Source: Rhynchopus sp. YZ270_cl-10 (lineage: Eukaryota; Euglenozoa; Diplonemea; Diplonemida; Diplonemidae). Taken from it: a DNA stretch of 64,000 nt. Location: the NCBI GenBank assembly GCA_964035575.1, contig OZ037870.1, positions 1,454,217 to 1,518,216 of the forward strand. Reading direction: 5' to 3'. Made by a program: the position numbers and the translations under genes. The notes under the pieces were generated by a model. That model had not been told where the DNA came from. It made no database searches and worked only from the letters and a program-made list of their open reading frames with translations. Below are positions 1-10,663 of this stretch, in pieces (position 1 is the stretch's first letter; the number at the start of each line of letters is the position of its first letter).

Positions 1-810
1 TTTCTTTTGTTCCAACGTACCAAGCGCAAAGGCGAGCGCTTTCCTCCTCTCCCCCCCTCCCAACCCTGCCTACGATGAGCAATTCGCGGACAACACCCGA
101 AAAGGCACTCCCCTCCCCATTACTGCGCTTTAACGAAAATCATCTCTGATGGGAAAACCATCTTTTTTTTTTTTGAAGTCAGTTCTTTGTACCTGCCCCC
201 CTATCCCCTCACCCCATTCCATTTAAAATCGCGGCCAGTCAGTGCCGTGAGAAGTGCAATAAAAAAAAAGGAAGAAGAGAGAGAGAAATTGTAAATAACC
301 AAATCCAAAAAAAAAAGCGTGTAGTTATGTGCATCATGGTGTAAGTAAATGGCTTGATTTGTAGTTTTCATTCGTAGTTTCTCATCGTAAGCCAACGGTG
401 AAAGCAAAAGGCAAGGTATTTGCTTCAACCGTAGTGCGGAGCGCATCCATTGGGGTGCCTAATACACTACCAAAAAGCTTTCAAAAAAAGAAAAAAAAAA
501 AAGAAAAGAAGAAAATGTCTCATTGATCTGCTTGAGGGGGCGGGAAGGTGCCCCCCCTGTTCTTGTGTAGTGCTCTAGCCTTCAGAAGGTGACAAATGTG
601 TGTATGGTGCATGACCTGTTGTTTTTTGTTTTTTGATGTGGTGAAGTGGTGGTTTTGTCGGTAGGTACTGCTTCAAAAATAAAGTAAATAATTCATCATA
701 AAACAAAATGTGTTGTCTATACAAGAGGTGCTCTGAAGGTCGTAAGGTCAGCTGTACGATTCCGGCATTTTGAGGAGTGACGAAGCAATGCGATGTGGAG
801 CTTAATCCAA

Positions 811-847
811 CGAAACTTTCTTTCATATTTTATGAAAGAAAGTTTCG
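811..847. repeat. Perfect 17-bp hairpin with 3-nt loop
   Basis: Arms 811-827 and 831-847 are exact reverse complements (CGAAACTTTCTTTCATA on the left) around a TTT loop. It lies about 300 bp upstream of the first gene. It may be an RNA hairpin at the 3' end of an upstream transcript or the centre of a small foldback element; the sequence does not decide. Confidence 0.8.
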
Positions 848-1029
848 TAAATGAAGAAGAAACCAAAGATTATTATTTAAAGCCACTCTGAAAAATGTCC
901 CGTAAAAAAATGTGCACAAAGCACACCACAACACCACAAATACCACTCCCACCCCATACAAAAAAACGAAACAAAACAAGACACGTAGACAAACAATATT
1001 TTCTGGCATGTTAAAGTAAACCCCACCCC

Positions 1030-1106
1030 CACCCTTCACTTTTCTCCTCTCCCTTCTCTTCCCCCCTCTGCCCCCTTCTTCTCCGCCCCCACCAACCCCT
1101 TCCTAG
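1030..1106 (+). promoter_or_regulatory. Pyrimidine tract and AG, candidate trans-splice acceptor
   Basis: About 70 almost uninterrupted C/T bases run to TTCCTAG at 1100-1106, 37 nt before the ATG at 1144. There is no upstream exon that a cis intron would join. In Euglenozoa this arrangement marks spliced-leader addition sites. The spliced leader itself is not in the window, so the role is inferred. Confidence 0.4.
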
Positions 1107-1143
1107 ACATGGCGTAACGTAACGACAAAACTTACACAATAAA

Positions 1144-2946
1144 ATGGCGGATATTTTGGGCCCTGTGAAGGATGGAGAAGAGCTGCAGGCGATTCTTGAT
1201 GCGTTGTACGACTGCACGACAGTGGACTTGCAGTTACAAGAGGCACCTTTGCCGTCGGCGGCACCGACGCAGGCGAAGGGCGAGGCGAACAGGTCTGTGC
1301 ACATCCCGAGCCTTAAAGAAGCTAGCCTACCGCAGCCTGATGAGGCTGCAGAACAGCACCGTGGGCCCGTCCTCCACGGCGAGCATGTGTCTCTGCTACT
1401 CTACCTCCGCCCCAAACGCGATAAGCTGGAGGAATGCATAGGGCACTCCTTCGGCCTGTACGGCTCAGAGCAAAAGCAGCTCGACTGCTGGAACAACCTA
1501 ACCAGCATCGTGCACGCAGAGATCCAGCTTCTCCCATCAGACCACCCCTCCGTCGACCGTATCATCGGTGAGTCTATAAAGTCAGAGACGGCAGGTCGGC
1601 GCAAAGATGTGTCCGTGATCAGAGGCAAAGAGGATTATGGTTGGGTTGACGGCGACTTCTCGCGTGACAGTGGCACGTCGGGGATGTGTCATACGCTGCA
1701 GACGGCGCGTCCTGTGCAGGTCGCAGCGCTGTCGTCGAAGAGTGGGGAGTGCCGTCCGAGTGTCTACAAATTGGAGTTTGTTGTGAAGGACTGCAACATC
1801 GACGAAAAGGCGAACTCAGCAAGAGACTTCATCCACGTCAAGGTGGAGCTGCGCGACCTTGCGAGTCTCAAGAAGGTCATCGCTGAAGCTACGGAGGGTG
1901 TGACCAGTCGTGCGCGGACGCGGGAGAACACAGACGTCTCGCTCGCCTTAGGTAACCTCTGCTGCCATCCGACGGATGAGGACACTGCGGTGCTGCGCGA
2001 CCTTAGCAACATCAGTGCCTACACAGAGCGTGCCTGGATGAACGCACCCTCGCTTCTGATAGTGTTACGGCAAACGACTGTGCTCGAGCCGCTGAAAGTG
2101 GACGTGACCACAACGGAGCCCTACCCTGGCATGAACTGCGTGCAGGTGACTGTCTGCAACCCTCTGACACTGAAGGTCACCATAACGGACCTCTGCATCC
2201 ACCTCCCGACCACAATACCTCTCGGACTGGAGTCGCAGCTGGGGAAGGGGCCTGACTCTGAGATTTTGTGCATTTTGAACTCGATTCCTTCAGTAGCGCA
2301 TACAGCGATCACAAGCCCGTGCGGCTTTGACGCGACGATGAAGATTGAGTGTTCGCTGGTCTCCGTGGGCAAAGAGGTATGTACCGTTGTCACACACTGT
2401 TTAACACTTCCTTACAGCCCCTTCCCATTGTGCTGCAGCAAGGTGAGACGTATGGGTTTATGTTCACCATCCGGCCGTACGACATCACCGCAAAGCCTGC
2501 GCACACTGCAGGTTCGCCAAGGGGTCCACGCGGTGGTGGGGAACGGGTCCACGCGCCTCTCGCATCAGAGTTGGTGCACAGCCCGACATTCCGGCAGGAG
2601 GACACGATGCAAACCACAAAGCTCACGGTAGCCTTCAAAGTGGAGGGCCTGTCGTCTCGCTTCGACAAACATGCCTCCGTGCGGTGGAAGTTTCAGGTAT
2701 GTGGCCACCCTTCTGGTTTGAGGGGCTCCAGATGTTGAATTGACCATCAACTTGGTTCTTTTTGCGTTAATGCGATGTTTTCCACTATTTCCCCCAAGCT
2801 GCCTAATGATGCTGCGCGCCACTGCACCTCTTCCTTCACAGGCAAAGCCAACAGCAGCCGCGCATCATGATGACCGACTCCTAGCAACCCCACAGTTTGT
2901 TGCACCTCGAATGTATGATTGCGTTTTCATGTTTTCAATGTTGTAA
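1144..2946 (+). CDS. Unassigned protein of about 540 aa, possible beta-sandwich trafficking factor
   Basis: Three exons: 1144-2376, 2418-2696 and 2842-2946. Intron 1 (2377-2417, 41 nt) and intron 2 (2697-2841) both start GTATGT, end CAG and are phase 0. Splicing gives about 538 aa. If the second acceptor is a downstream AG (near 2854), the frame ends at 2884 instead and the C-terminus reads PRIMMTDS. The first 411 residues have no motif I recognise. Residues from about 310 on alternate hydrophobic and polar residues in a beta-rich pattern, ending in ...KLTVAFKVEGL... before intron 2. This is loosely like the Ig-like repeats of TRAPP accessory subunits (TRAPPC13 type), but I see no diagnostic motif. 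The 3' UTR is followed at once by an inverted-repeat element starting at 2950. Confidence 0.7.
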
Positions 2947-2949
2947 TTG

Positions 2950-3649
2950 TACCTACCCCCCCCCCCGTGCATAAGTCCGACCCCCATGACCCGTGCATAA
3001 GTCCGATGACCCGTGTATAAGTCCGGGCAGATTTGGGCTCAGGATCGGACTTATGCACAGGCCGACTTATACACCGGTTTTGTGTACTAGTGGTGGGGAG
3101 AAATTTTTTTGAGGCGTTTTCCCGCTCGCGAAGCGAGCGGGAGAAAAAATTTGAGGTATTTTTCCGCGAGCGAAGCGAGCGTAACTTTATTTTTATTGGT
3201 GGTGTATTCACCAGGGATCATCTTCACGCTTCTCATGTCAAAACATCATCCTCACAATGCTCAAAGATGTGCACCTGTTACTGCAACATTGTGGAAAACT
3301 TTGCACCCCAAACAGTCTCAACAGCCAAAAGGTGTCCCTTGTTGAGTGGGTTCTCATGTTTGATACCTGCACAGCAAGCATTCCTCCAACGCTGTTTGGC
3401 CTGTCTGCGGCGTTGTGCCGAAGGTGCACGAAGACAGGGTAAATTTTGCGGTGTCACATGTGGGTCACTCACACTGAGGTCACGTGACACCTCATGGGTC
3501 TGGGTACCTGGGTGCACAAAACCGGTGTATAAGTCCGATACCCGTGCATAAGTCCGAAACCCCGTGTATAAGTCCGGAGGCCCTCAGCCCCCCCAAAAAT
3601 CGGACTTATACGCAGACTTATGCACGGGGGGGGGGGGGGGGGGTAGGTA
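2950..3649. mobile_element. MITE-like element with poly-C/poly-G ended inverted repeats
   Basis: The left end (from 2950) reads TACCTAC, a C run, then GTGCATAAGTCCG. The right end (to 3649) is its inverse: CGGACTTATGCAC, a G run, then GTAGGTA. Further copies of the GTRTAAGTCCG motif in both orientations lie just inside each end. The outermost TA on each side would fit a TA target duplication as in Tc1/mariner elements, but it could also be part of the repeat. A + frame open for about 170 codons (3033-3551) resembles no protein I know. A stretch near 3357-3390 resembles 15145-15175 inside another inverted-repeat element of this window. Confidence 0.7.
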
Positions 3650-3861
3650 TCGTTTTTATAAAGTGAGCAAAGTTCTCCCTTTGTTCTGTTTTCACATATC
3701 CTGCACTCAGGAATTTCTAAAAACCAGCTTCAGGCAATTTCTCTTTGGACCAGTCTTCCTTCATGTTCATTCTATTTTCAATACAGGAGACGAAAAACAG
3801 CCTAGAAGAACCGCAACAACCACCCTTGCCCCCACACGAACGATAACCAAAAAACGATTTC

Positions 3862-3932
3862 CCACCACACTTCTTTTCTTCCTTTCCTCCCCCTCCTCCT
3901 CCCCCTCCTCCTCTCCACTCACACCTCCTAAG
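3862..3932 (+). promoter_or_regulatory. Pyrimidine tract and AG upstream of the Gemin5-like gene
   Basis: A C/T-rich run broken by very few purines ends in CCTCCTAAG at about 3932, five bases before the ATG at 3938. It has the same layout as upstream of 1144 and 10664. It is best read as a candidate spliced-leader acceptor and leaves a very short 5' UTR. Confidence 0.4.
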
Positions 3933-3937
3933 GGAGC

Positions 3938-6900
3938 ATGGCGCATCAAGCAGCGCCCGAGGGGCACAATGTGATCCCGGGGAATGTGAACTGGTTCCAG
4001 ACAAGCATCTGTGGTGAACGAGACGGGCGGCTTGTGTACGGGTCGAAGGCGCGTGTGGTTGTGATTGATTTGCATTCATTGGCTTTTATTGCGTCGGCAA
4101 AGGCACATGAAGGGCGTCCAGGGGTTACGTGCGCGAAGTGGCTGAGCTTCAACCGGGGGACGGGTGCAGGTGTTGTGGTAACGGCAGGCTCGGACAAGTC
4201 TGTGAAGATATGGGGCCTACACCCGAAGGTAAACCGCCTGCAGCAGACGCACACCTTCAAGGTAGGTGACGAGGCGACAGCGTTGGACGTTTCGTGCAGC
4301 GAGGTTGTTGCAGTGGGCGACAAGGCAGGTGTCCTGCACCTCCGCTCTGCGCAGGGAAAGGACCTCGGCACAAAGCGCTTCGACCGCAGCATTTCGTCGC
4401 TTGCCTACCTCACTGCCACGGACAAGGCCGCCTGGCTCGCAGTCGGACAGCAGGACGGTAAGATCTGCGTTCTCGACGGCCTCACACCAGTGTTCCAGTG
4501 GAAGGGCCCACACAGCGCAGCGGTGCAGGCGCTTTCGTGGCGGTCGACACAGCGCAAAGGTCTCTACCTTGCGTCCAGTGGGCTTGACAAGAAGTTTGTC
4601 ATCTGGCGGATCTTCGAGAAGCAGGAGGGTGGCACCTTTGCGTACCAAACGTGGCAGCTCAAACTTCCGCAGGCGTTGCAGAAGGAGAAGGGCGCAGCGC
4701 AAAGCGGCCACAACCGTGTGTGGAACACTGTGCAGTGGTGTCCGATTATGGGCAGCGAGGACACTTTGTACAGCACTGCGAACGCGGCGTCTGTGCTGTT
4801 GTGCTGGGACCTGGCAGCGACGCTGTCGAAGTGGGAGGAAGAGGAGGTGCCTGAGCGGGGCTGCGCTGTAGAGCCGCAGCAGCTGCAAGGACACTCGCGC
4901 CCTATCTTTTCCTTTGCAGTTGTAAACGGGCCTGTGCCGTTCCTGTTCTCGCTGTCGATGGAGCGGCGTGCAATAAAGTGGGCGTTGCGCACGCACAAGA
5001 AGCTGGACGTGCTGCCGACTGTGAACGGCCTGCGGTGCTGCATTGCATTTGGTGCCACGAGCCTCGTGTACGGCGACAAGACGATAGTCATATGGCCGCT
5101 TCCTTCGTGGCAGGTAGAGAGCGCGACACCTCAGCAGCAGCAGCAGCAGGTGAAGGAGATCTGGGGCAAGATCTCGTCCCCCCTGACCAGCCTCGCCGTG
5201 CAGGACGAGATTATTGCCTTTGGGACGCAGGATGGCGACATCGGGACAGCGGCTAAGAAGCAGGGCAGTGCGCGCCACGACACGACGATACGCTACTCAA
5301 GCGGCGCGCAGGCGCTGTACGTTGGGTGGGTCGCGCCGGGCAGGCTGCTTGCTTTGTGCACGGCGACGTGTGTGATAGTCGACATCGAGACAGGAGATGT
5401 GCACGACGTGACGAAGACAGTTGCGTCGGGGCTTGAGGAAACGTCGTTCCAGCAAGGCTGTCTCTTTGCGTCCTCGTTTGTCGTCTGCTCTGGGGGACGG
5501 AGAGCAGGGTTCACATACGACGACGGCACTCTTGTGCACAGGTTTGCGCACAGCCATTCGCAGGTCTCCTCGTCGTGCGATGTGCACTCTGCAGACGGCA
5601 CCACACGCCTGGCAACGGGTGGCGTAGATGGTACTGTGTCTGTTGCGAATGTCTTCTCCTCCAGTTCAGACCGTTCTGTAGCCCTCGCACACACCAAGCG
5701 GGTGACGTCGGTGTGCTGGAGTGCGAGCGGCACACAGCTCTGTAGCAGCGGTGTCGACAGCAAGGTTGTCCTGTGGAACGGGTCCAGCTCCGACCTGAAT
5801 GCGCTCTCCGTTGTGTCATGTGAGCACCCTGTGAGCAGGGCCGTGTTCTCGCCGTGGCGCGAGGACCTTATGTACGTTGTGGACGACCAGACCATCCGTG
5901 CTATCTTTACATCCACAGCACAGCCATACACCGGCAGCGGGAAGAAGCGCAAGGCCGAACACGCGGCAGACGATTCCCGACCCCAAAAGGTGCAGCACGT
6001 GGCCTCGGGGGACTGGTTCCGAGGGGTTAATGCCCGCGACAAGTCGCCACTTGAAGGAAACGCGGCAGCAGCAGCAGAGGTGTTCAGTGCGCTCTTGAGT
6101 GCTGGCACAGAAGACACCATGCGGCAGTGCGTCTCGTCAGGTGCGTCAAGGGAGCTCCCTGCAGAAGCCCGTGCAGCGTTGTTGGCCATCTCTGGTGACC
6201 AGACAGGCGCCGCACAGCTAATGATTGAGTCTGACCCTGCCGCCGCTGCCATGTGGGTGGCTCTCTGCAACGGGCAGTGCGTGGACACGTGGCAGCGTAC
6301 ACTTGCCGCATGGAGAGCGGCACTGCCGACAGCGGACCCAGCCCAGCACGCACTCATGGAGCTGTGCCATGGAAACGGTTCCCCTGCAGCAAAGGTTCTT
6401 GCAGACGCAAAGAGCTTCAAAGGCCTCGCCACGCTGCACCGTGCCTGTGGCGAGGGTGCAGAGCAGGCGCGGCAGCTCGTTGCCGCAACGCTTAGAGACG
6501 ACCTCCCGCCAGCAACTGCCGCAGACGTAATGGTGGCCCTGGGGCGTGACGATGAGGCACTTGCTTTGCTCGCAAAAAGCACAAAGGTGTCTGACCTGAA
6601 GCAGGCGCTGCAGGTGAAGCAGACGGTCCCCCTCGCAGACCGCTACGCAGTGCGCTGGCTGCTGGGGGAGGACAGCACGGTGTCGGCGCCACCCGACGGC
6701 GTCGGTGGGCTGCACTGTGCGATGCAGGCGCGCAGGGCGCTTGCCATGGACAGAGCTTCCTACGTTGCGTCCGTCAAGGAACCTGCGAACTGCGCCCGCG
6801 AGCTTGCTGAGTGGATGGAACGTGTCAAGGACGTTGCACCGCGCAAGGTGCACCACGTCGTTGCACTAGCAGTGAGCTGGCTCTTGGACGTCCCCTTCGA

Positions 6901-6940
6901 AGAAGGCAGCGAAGCTGCCGTCCTGCAAGCTGCGCGGTAA
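3938..6940 (+). CDS. Gemin5-like WD40 protein, 1000 aa
   Basis: Single exon, ATG to TAA. The N-terminus (NWF...LVYGSKARVVVIDL) matches the opening strand of the first Gemin5 propeller. WD-type blade ends follow at about residues 91 (SVKIW), 223 (FVIW), 345 (AIKW), 386 (IVIW) and 610 (VVLW), giving room for two propellers. The stretch around residues 405-435 (VKEIWGKISSPLTSLA then AFGTQDGDIG) is laid out like the Gemin5 propeller junction. There is a six-Gln run near 400 and a basic NLS-like patch (KKRKAEH) near 669. Residues about 700-1000 are Ala-rich and helical, as in the Gemin5 TPR-like part. Human Gemin5 is about 1,500 aa, so this protein lacks the far C-terminal RNA-binding and decamer regions. 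In animals Gemin5 binds snRNA for the SMN complex; a spliceosomal role here is inferred. Another double-propeller WD40 family is possible. Confidence 0.7.
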   Translation: MAHQAAPEGHNVIPGNVNWFQTSICGERDGRLVYGSKARVVVIDLHSLAFIASAKAHEGRPGVTCAKWLSFNRGTGAGVVVTAGSDKSVKIWGLHPKVNRLQQTHTFKVGDEATALDVSCSEVVAVGDKAGVLHLRSAQGKDLGTKRFDRSISSLAYLTATDKAAWLAVGQQDGKICVLDGLTPVFQWKGPHSAAVQALSWRSTQRKGLYLASSGLDKKFVIWRIFEKQEGGTFAYQTWQLKLPQALQKEKGAAQSGHNRVWNTVQWCPIMGSEDTLYSTANAASVLLCWDLAATLSKWEEEEVPERGCAVEPQQLQGHSRPIFSFAVVNGPVPFLFSLSMERRAIKWALRTHKKLDVLPTVNGLRCCIAFGATSLVYGDKTIVIWPLPSWQVESATPQQQQQQVKEIWGKISSPLTSLAVQDEIIAFGTQDGDIGTAAKKQGSARHDTTIRYSSGAQALYVGWVAPGRLLALCTATCVIVDIETGDVHDVTKTVASGLEETSFQQGCLFASSFVVCSGGRRAGFTYDDGTLVHRFAHSHSQVSSSCDVHSADGTTRLATGGVDGTVSVANVFSSSSDRSVALAHTKRVTSVCWSASGTQLCSSGVDSKVVLWNGSSSDLNALSVVSCEHPVSRAVFSPWREDLMYVVDDQTIRAIFTSTAQPYTGSGKKRKAEHAADDSRPQKVQHVASGDWFRGVNARDKSPLEGNAAAAAEVFSALLSAGTEDTMRQCVSSGASRELPAEARAALLAISGDQTGAAQLMIESDPAAAAMWVALCNGQCVDTWQRTLAAWRAALPTADPAQHALMELCHGNGSPAAKVLADAKSFKGLATLHRACGEGAEQARQLVAATLRDDLPPATAADVMVALGRDDEALALLAKSTKVSDLKQALQVKQTVPLADRYAVRWLLGEDSTVSAPPDGVGGLHCAMQARRALAMDRASYVASVKEPANCARELAEWMERVKDVAPRKVHHVVALAVSWLLDVPFEEGSEAAVLQAAR

Positions 6941-7073
6941 TGTTATCACGACAATTTTTTTGTCTCTCGTCAAATCGTAAAAGAAGACCACTTTTTTTTT
7001 GGGGGTACATTGTTGTGTTTGTTTGGCACAACAAAGAACAAAGAAACAACCCCCTACGCACTTACATTTTCAC

Positions 7074-7156
7074 CCACCCTCCCACCTCCCACCTCCCACC
7101 TCCCACCTCCCACCTCCCACCTCCCACCTCCCACCTCCCACCTCCCACCTCCCACC
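7074..7156. repeat. Heptamer microsatellite (CTCCCAC)n
   Basis: About 11 tandem copies of CTCCCAC lie just before the ATG at 7173. Because the + strand is pure C/T/A, the run may act as the pyrimidine tract for an acceptor AG at 7171-7172. It would also be variable in length between strains. Confidence 0.85.
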
Positions 7157-7172
7157 CACTATGTGAACACAG

Positions 7173-7689
7173 ATGTCATATAATAATGCTACCTGCGAAA
7201 CGACTGTGAGTGCGGCTGTGTTGAGTTTGAACAGATGCACTGGAACCCCCCTCACGAACAAAGTAGAGTCTGTGGGGAACGACTGGTGCAGCTGCATTGA
7301 AGCCTTCTTAAAGACGACAGAGACGTGCGAGACATCACTGCTTGATGGTGCCGTTGTGCGTGAGGCACGTTCGGCTTCGGCATCAGAGTGCAGCCCCGAC
7401 TGGTACGAAGGGAAGTGGTGGATTGTGCTCATCATCTTGACCATTGTGCAGTGCATCGTGATCTTTGTGTTGGCCGTGATTGTGCAGAAGAATTGGTATG
7501 TGTACTGCCAACACGGTCACCACCGTCACCACCCACCCCCACAGGAAACGTACGAAACGGGAGCCTCCTCCCGTGATGTTCACTGATCGCAAGTCGTTTG
7601 CCAGCACTCCCAGCCTGCAGGGTCTGAACTTAACGGACTCAGGGAAACCGCTTCTCGTCCCAGTGCCTGTAAATCTGTCCCTTGTTTGA
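7173..7689 (+). CDS. Small single-pass membrane protein with Cys-rich N-terminal part, 155 aa
   Basis: Two exons, 7173-7495 and 7545-7689, joined across a 49-nt intron (GTATGT...CACAG, phase 2) that restores a Trp codon. The first ~80 residues hold six Cys and no obvious signal peptide. Residues about 82-104 form one strong hydrophobic helix (WWIVLIILTIVQCIVIFVL). The positive-inside KNWKRTKR follows, so the C-terminal 45 residues should be cytosolic. Reading through the intron gives a different His/Pro-rich tail that stops at 7586, so retention would change the tail. No family is recognised. Confidence 0.65.
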
Positions 7690-8108
7690 TGCAAAAACAA
7701 CGTTTCAAAATAATTAGTTTATGGGCAGCCTTTTGTTTGCTCGTCTCATGTTGCACAGAAAGGCAGCAGGTGCAGCAGTTGAATCTTTGACTTTTCCTTC
7801 AGTATTTTTTTGGTTCTTAGTTCTGTTCTGTTTGTTGGGAAGCCGATTGCGTGGATTTCATTGAGGGCTGCGGCCTCATTTCAAGTTTTTGTAATTTTAG
7901 TACCTGTTTAAAGTGACTGTTTTATGTTTTTTTTTTTCAAATTGCCGGTTTTGTGCCCTTCCCCTTTCTCCTTCCCACTCTACCCGATATTCTCTCATCA
8001 GTGCCTTCCGAGGGAGGACAGTGAAGGCCCTGCTATCAGATTTATGGCAGAGCACACATAGTATCGTCAGCAGTCCACCTCCAGGTTGCACCTGAGTTAT
8101 TAGAAGCT
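7690..8108. other. Intergenic stretch, no gene recognised
   Basis: T-rich sequence after the small membrane protein gene, with no open frame of note and no repeat. It ends at the left inverted repeat of the element starting at 8109. Confidence 0.6.
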
Positions 8109-9557
8109 ATATCAGCCAAAATCTGTTTAGCCGTATATAAAGGCCTGTTTTTGGAGCCACTTTAAAGTGATAAAAAATCCGCCAAAAAAATGTTGCGACC
8201 CCGGAATTTTTTCAGATTGCTCCGGAAATGCATACAAGCGCCTTTTCGGGGGAAAATATTGCACCCCCGGCCTCTCAAACGTACTTGACCGTGGACAGGT
8301 GGATTTTATCAATTTTATGGCCCGGGCACATTCTGAAAAAAAATATTCTTGGAAAGATAGGGTGCGAAAACGTTCAATTCCGGGGTCGGACGGTCAAAAA
8401 TATGCATCTGGGGCGAGCGAGTGGGCGGCGGGAGAATGGGTACTATGTACTGGCTACTGTACAGTGTACTATGTACGGTGAGGAAACCTCCTCTTTGGGT
8501 CCAACACAGTGATGTCTCTAAATTGGATTTGTTTTGTCAAAAGTTGTCGATTTTTTTTTCTTTGGATTTATTTTTGACAAATCTTTCAATTCCGACCATT
8601 TTTCTCAACTGGAAACACACTCCACGGTACGCAACTTTTGGTGGAGCCGACCACTCTTTCTGCACTGAAAATCCCCTGTATTACATGTACAAAGCATTGG
8701 AGCCACTTTTTTTTGACTTCTACTCCACTAAAATGGTCGATTTTTTTTTCTATGAAACGCGATGAGCTCGGAAATCGATACAAGCCCATTTTCGGGGTGT
8801 TTGGACAACAACGTACTTGACCGTGGACAGGTGGATTTTATCAATTTTATGGCCCGGGCACATTCTGAAAAAAAATATTCTTGGAAAGATAGGGTGCGAA
8901 AACGTTCAATTCCGGGGTCGGACGGTCAAAAATATGCATCTGGGGCGAGCGAGTGGGCGGCGGGAGAATGGGTACTATGTACTGGCTACTGTACAGTGTA
9001 CTATGTACGGTGAGGAAACCTCCTCTTTGGGTCCAACACAATGATGTCTCTAAATTGGATTTGTTTTGTCAAAAGTTGTCGATTTTTTTTTCTTTGGATT
9101 TATTTTTGACAAATCTTTCAATTCCGACCATTTTTCTCAACTGGAAACACACTCCACGGTACGCAACTTTTGGTGGAGCCGACCACTCTTTCTGCACTGA
9201 AAATCCCCTGTATTACATGTACAAAGCATTGGAGCCACTTTTTTTTGACTTCTACTCCACTAAAATGGTCGATTTTTTTTTCTATGAAACGCGATGAGCT
9301 CGGAAATCGATACAAGCCCATTTTCGGGGTGTTTGGACAACAACTTCACACCTCAGGCGCAGGAAAGCAAAAGTGAAAAAACTGCCGACGTCATTTCACA
9401 AAATATTTTTTTTTTTTTTTTTTGAAATTTTTTTGGGATTGAAATCAGGGGATCGAAATGAGTTAAATGCGGGGTCGTAGGCTCAAAAATTTGCATCTGT
9501 GGTTTATTAAGTGAACGAGGCCCAGAAGTATACGGCTAAGCAGATTTTGGCTGATAT
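8109..9557. mobile_element. 1.45-kb non-coding element with 29-bp terminal inverted repeats
   Basis: Bases 8109-8137 and 9529-9557 are inverted repeats matching at 28 of 29 positions; the left one starts ATATCAGCCAAAATCTG. The interior has no credible ORF and is dominated by a 532-bp tandem duplication. The structure is that of a non-autonomous DNA transposon (MITE). No transposase is present and the target duplication is unclear (a TA or AT at most), so the superfamily is open. Confidence 0.75.
8279..9342. repeat. Two tandem copies of a 532-bp unit
   Basis: Unit 1 starts at 8279 and unit 2 at 8811, both with ACGTACTTGACCGTGG, and they are almost identical. I noted one substitution (CACAGTG versus CACAATG). 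Sequence just before unit 1 (8160-8278) is a diverged relative of the unit's end, which suggests an older partial copy. The duplication therefore looks recent and internal to the 8109-9557 element. Confidence 0.9.
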
Positions 9558-10584
9558 GTGGTGCGGAGTGCATTTTCGTACTTTTTCCAACACTTTTTTT
9601 TCGCACTGTTTTGTCCCGTGGTCAAGTGCGGGTACCGTGCAGTAAACTATGAACTCCGCGCGGGAGCAGAGCGAAAATGATGGAAAAAAGGCGGCGAACC
9701 CGCCCTTTTTTCATCCACCAATTCAACTGGAACTATCGTGAACACATCTTTTGTCTATATCTTTTTTTTGTGCCTTGCCTCTGTTGGGGTATCTGCGCTA
9801 TTAAAGGAAATTAATTTTTTTTCACTGTTTTTCTCTCTCAGCAAGCCTGCTTTCCCCTACACGGTTTGCTTCGACAGAAAAAGCTCCACCTTTTTTTTGT
9901 GTTAAAAGAAACCCTCTCCGTTTCAAGCCAAGAAAAAAAGAAATACAAGGTCTTTTATTCTGGTGTAATGAAGCATGATTGCCCCCTCCCAACACTCTTG
10001 ATATCCCCTCTTGCTTAGCATGTGGATGTGTATGTACGGTGACACTTCAGTTCAATCTAAAGGTGCATCAAAAGAAAACAGTGGAGTGCAGCCTTTGAGT
10101 TAGTGAGCCCCCCTATTTGTGGGGGATAATTCCTGCCAACTGTTCGTGGGGTACTTCAGCACAGTAAAGAGATCTTCGAAAGTCTGAAAGTGCCTGGTCG
10201 CTTTTGTAAAGGGTGTCTCTGTGTGCCGCGAGGTTGTATCAATTCATCTTTCAAGTTTTTCAAGTTTTGTTTTTTGTTTATCTGTATTCATGAGTTTATA
10301 AGCAAACACCCACCAATGTGCCACACCCCCGGAGGGGTTCGATAACTCACGGAGCGTCAGTGCCTGCGTCCCAGAGGCGTTTTAGCACTTTCACTTTTTT
10401 TAGGTACACTGTCACGAGCTTTGTATTTTAAGTCACATTTTATTTGGGTAGGTTTACGCTGACCTACCCAGAAACAGATTTTCAAAACACTCAACCAATG
10501 CTGCGTCCAGCACTATTTTCTAGTTCCCCCCTATTTGCAACGCAACGAGCGAGAGCTCAAGTAAAAGAATGAACAAAAAAGACG
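9558..10584. other. Intergenic stretch, no gene recognised
   Basis: AT-rich sequence with homopolymer runs and no open frame of note. I see no repeat copy or RNA gene here. Confidence 0.5.
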
Positions 10585-10650
10585 CGTTTCTTCCTCACCT
10601 CTCACCCACTCACCTCTCACCCCCTATGTTCCTCTCTTATGCAACAATAG
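10585..10650 (+). promoter_or_regulatory. Pyrimidine tract and AG upstream of the macrodomain gene
   Basis: Repeated CACCTCTCACC-type pyrimidine sequence leads to CAACAATAG at 10642-10650, 13 nt before the ATG at 10664. The layout matches the other candidate trans-splice acceptors of the window. The function is inferred. Confidence 0.35.
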
Positions 10651-10663
10651 AAAGGCAGCACAA

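Larger units (their letters stand above)
1..1143. other. Intergenic stretch, no gene recognised
   Basis: AT-rich sequence with homopolymer A and T runs. The short open frames here have no recognisable motif and no coding-like composition. The only structured feature is a perfect hairpin at 811-847. The last 110 bases are the pyrimidine tract that leads into the first gene. Confidence 0.6.

Noticed and set aside
3033-3551. 172-codon + frame inside the inverted-repeat element
   Set aside because: No known motif, and it spans terminal-repeat motifs; likely chance in a non-coding MITE.
4217-5278. 353-codon minus-strand frame opposite the Gemin5-like gene
   Set aside because: Shadow of the GC-rich coding strand; Leu/Arg-rich with no motif.
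8421-9297. Two identical 114-codon frames
   Set aside because: They are the two copies of the 532-bp tandem duplication; no motif and AT-rich non-coding composition.
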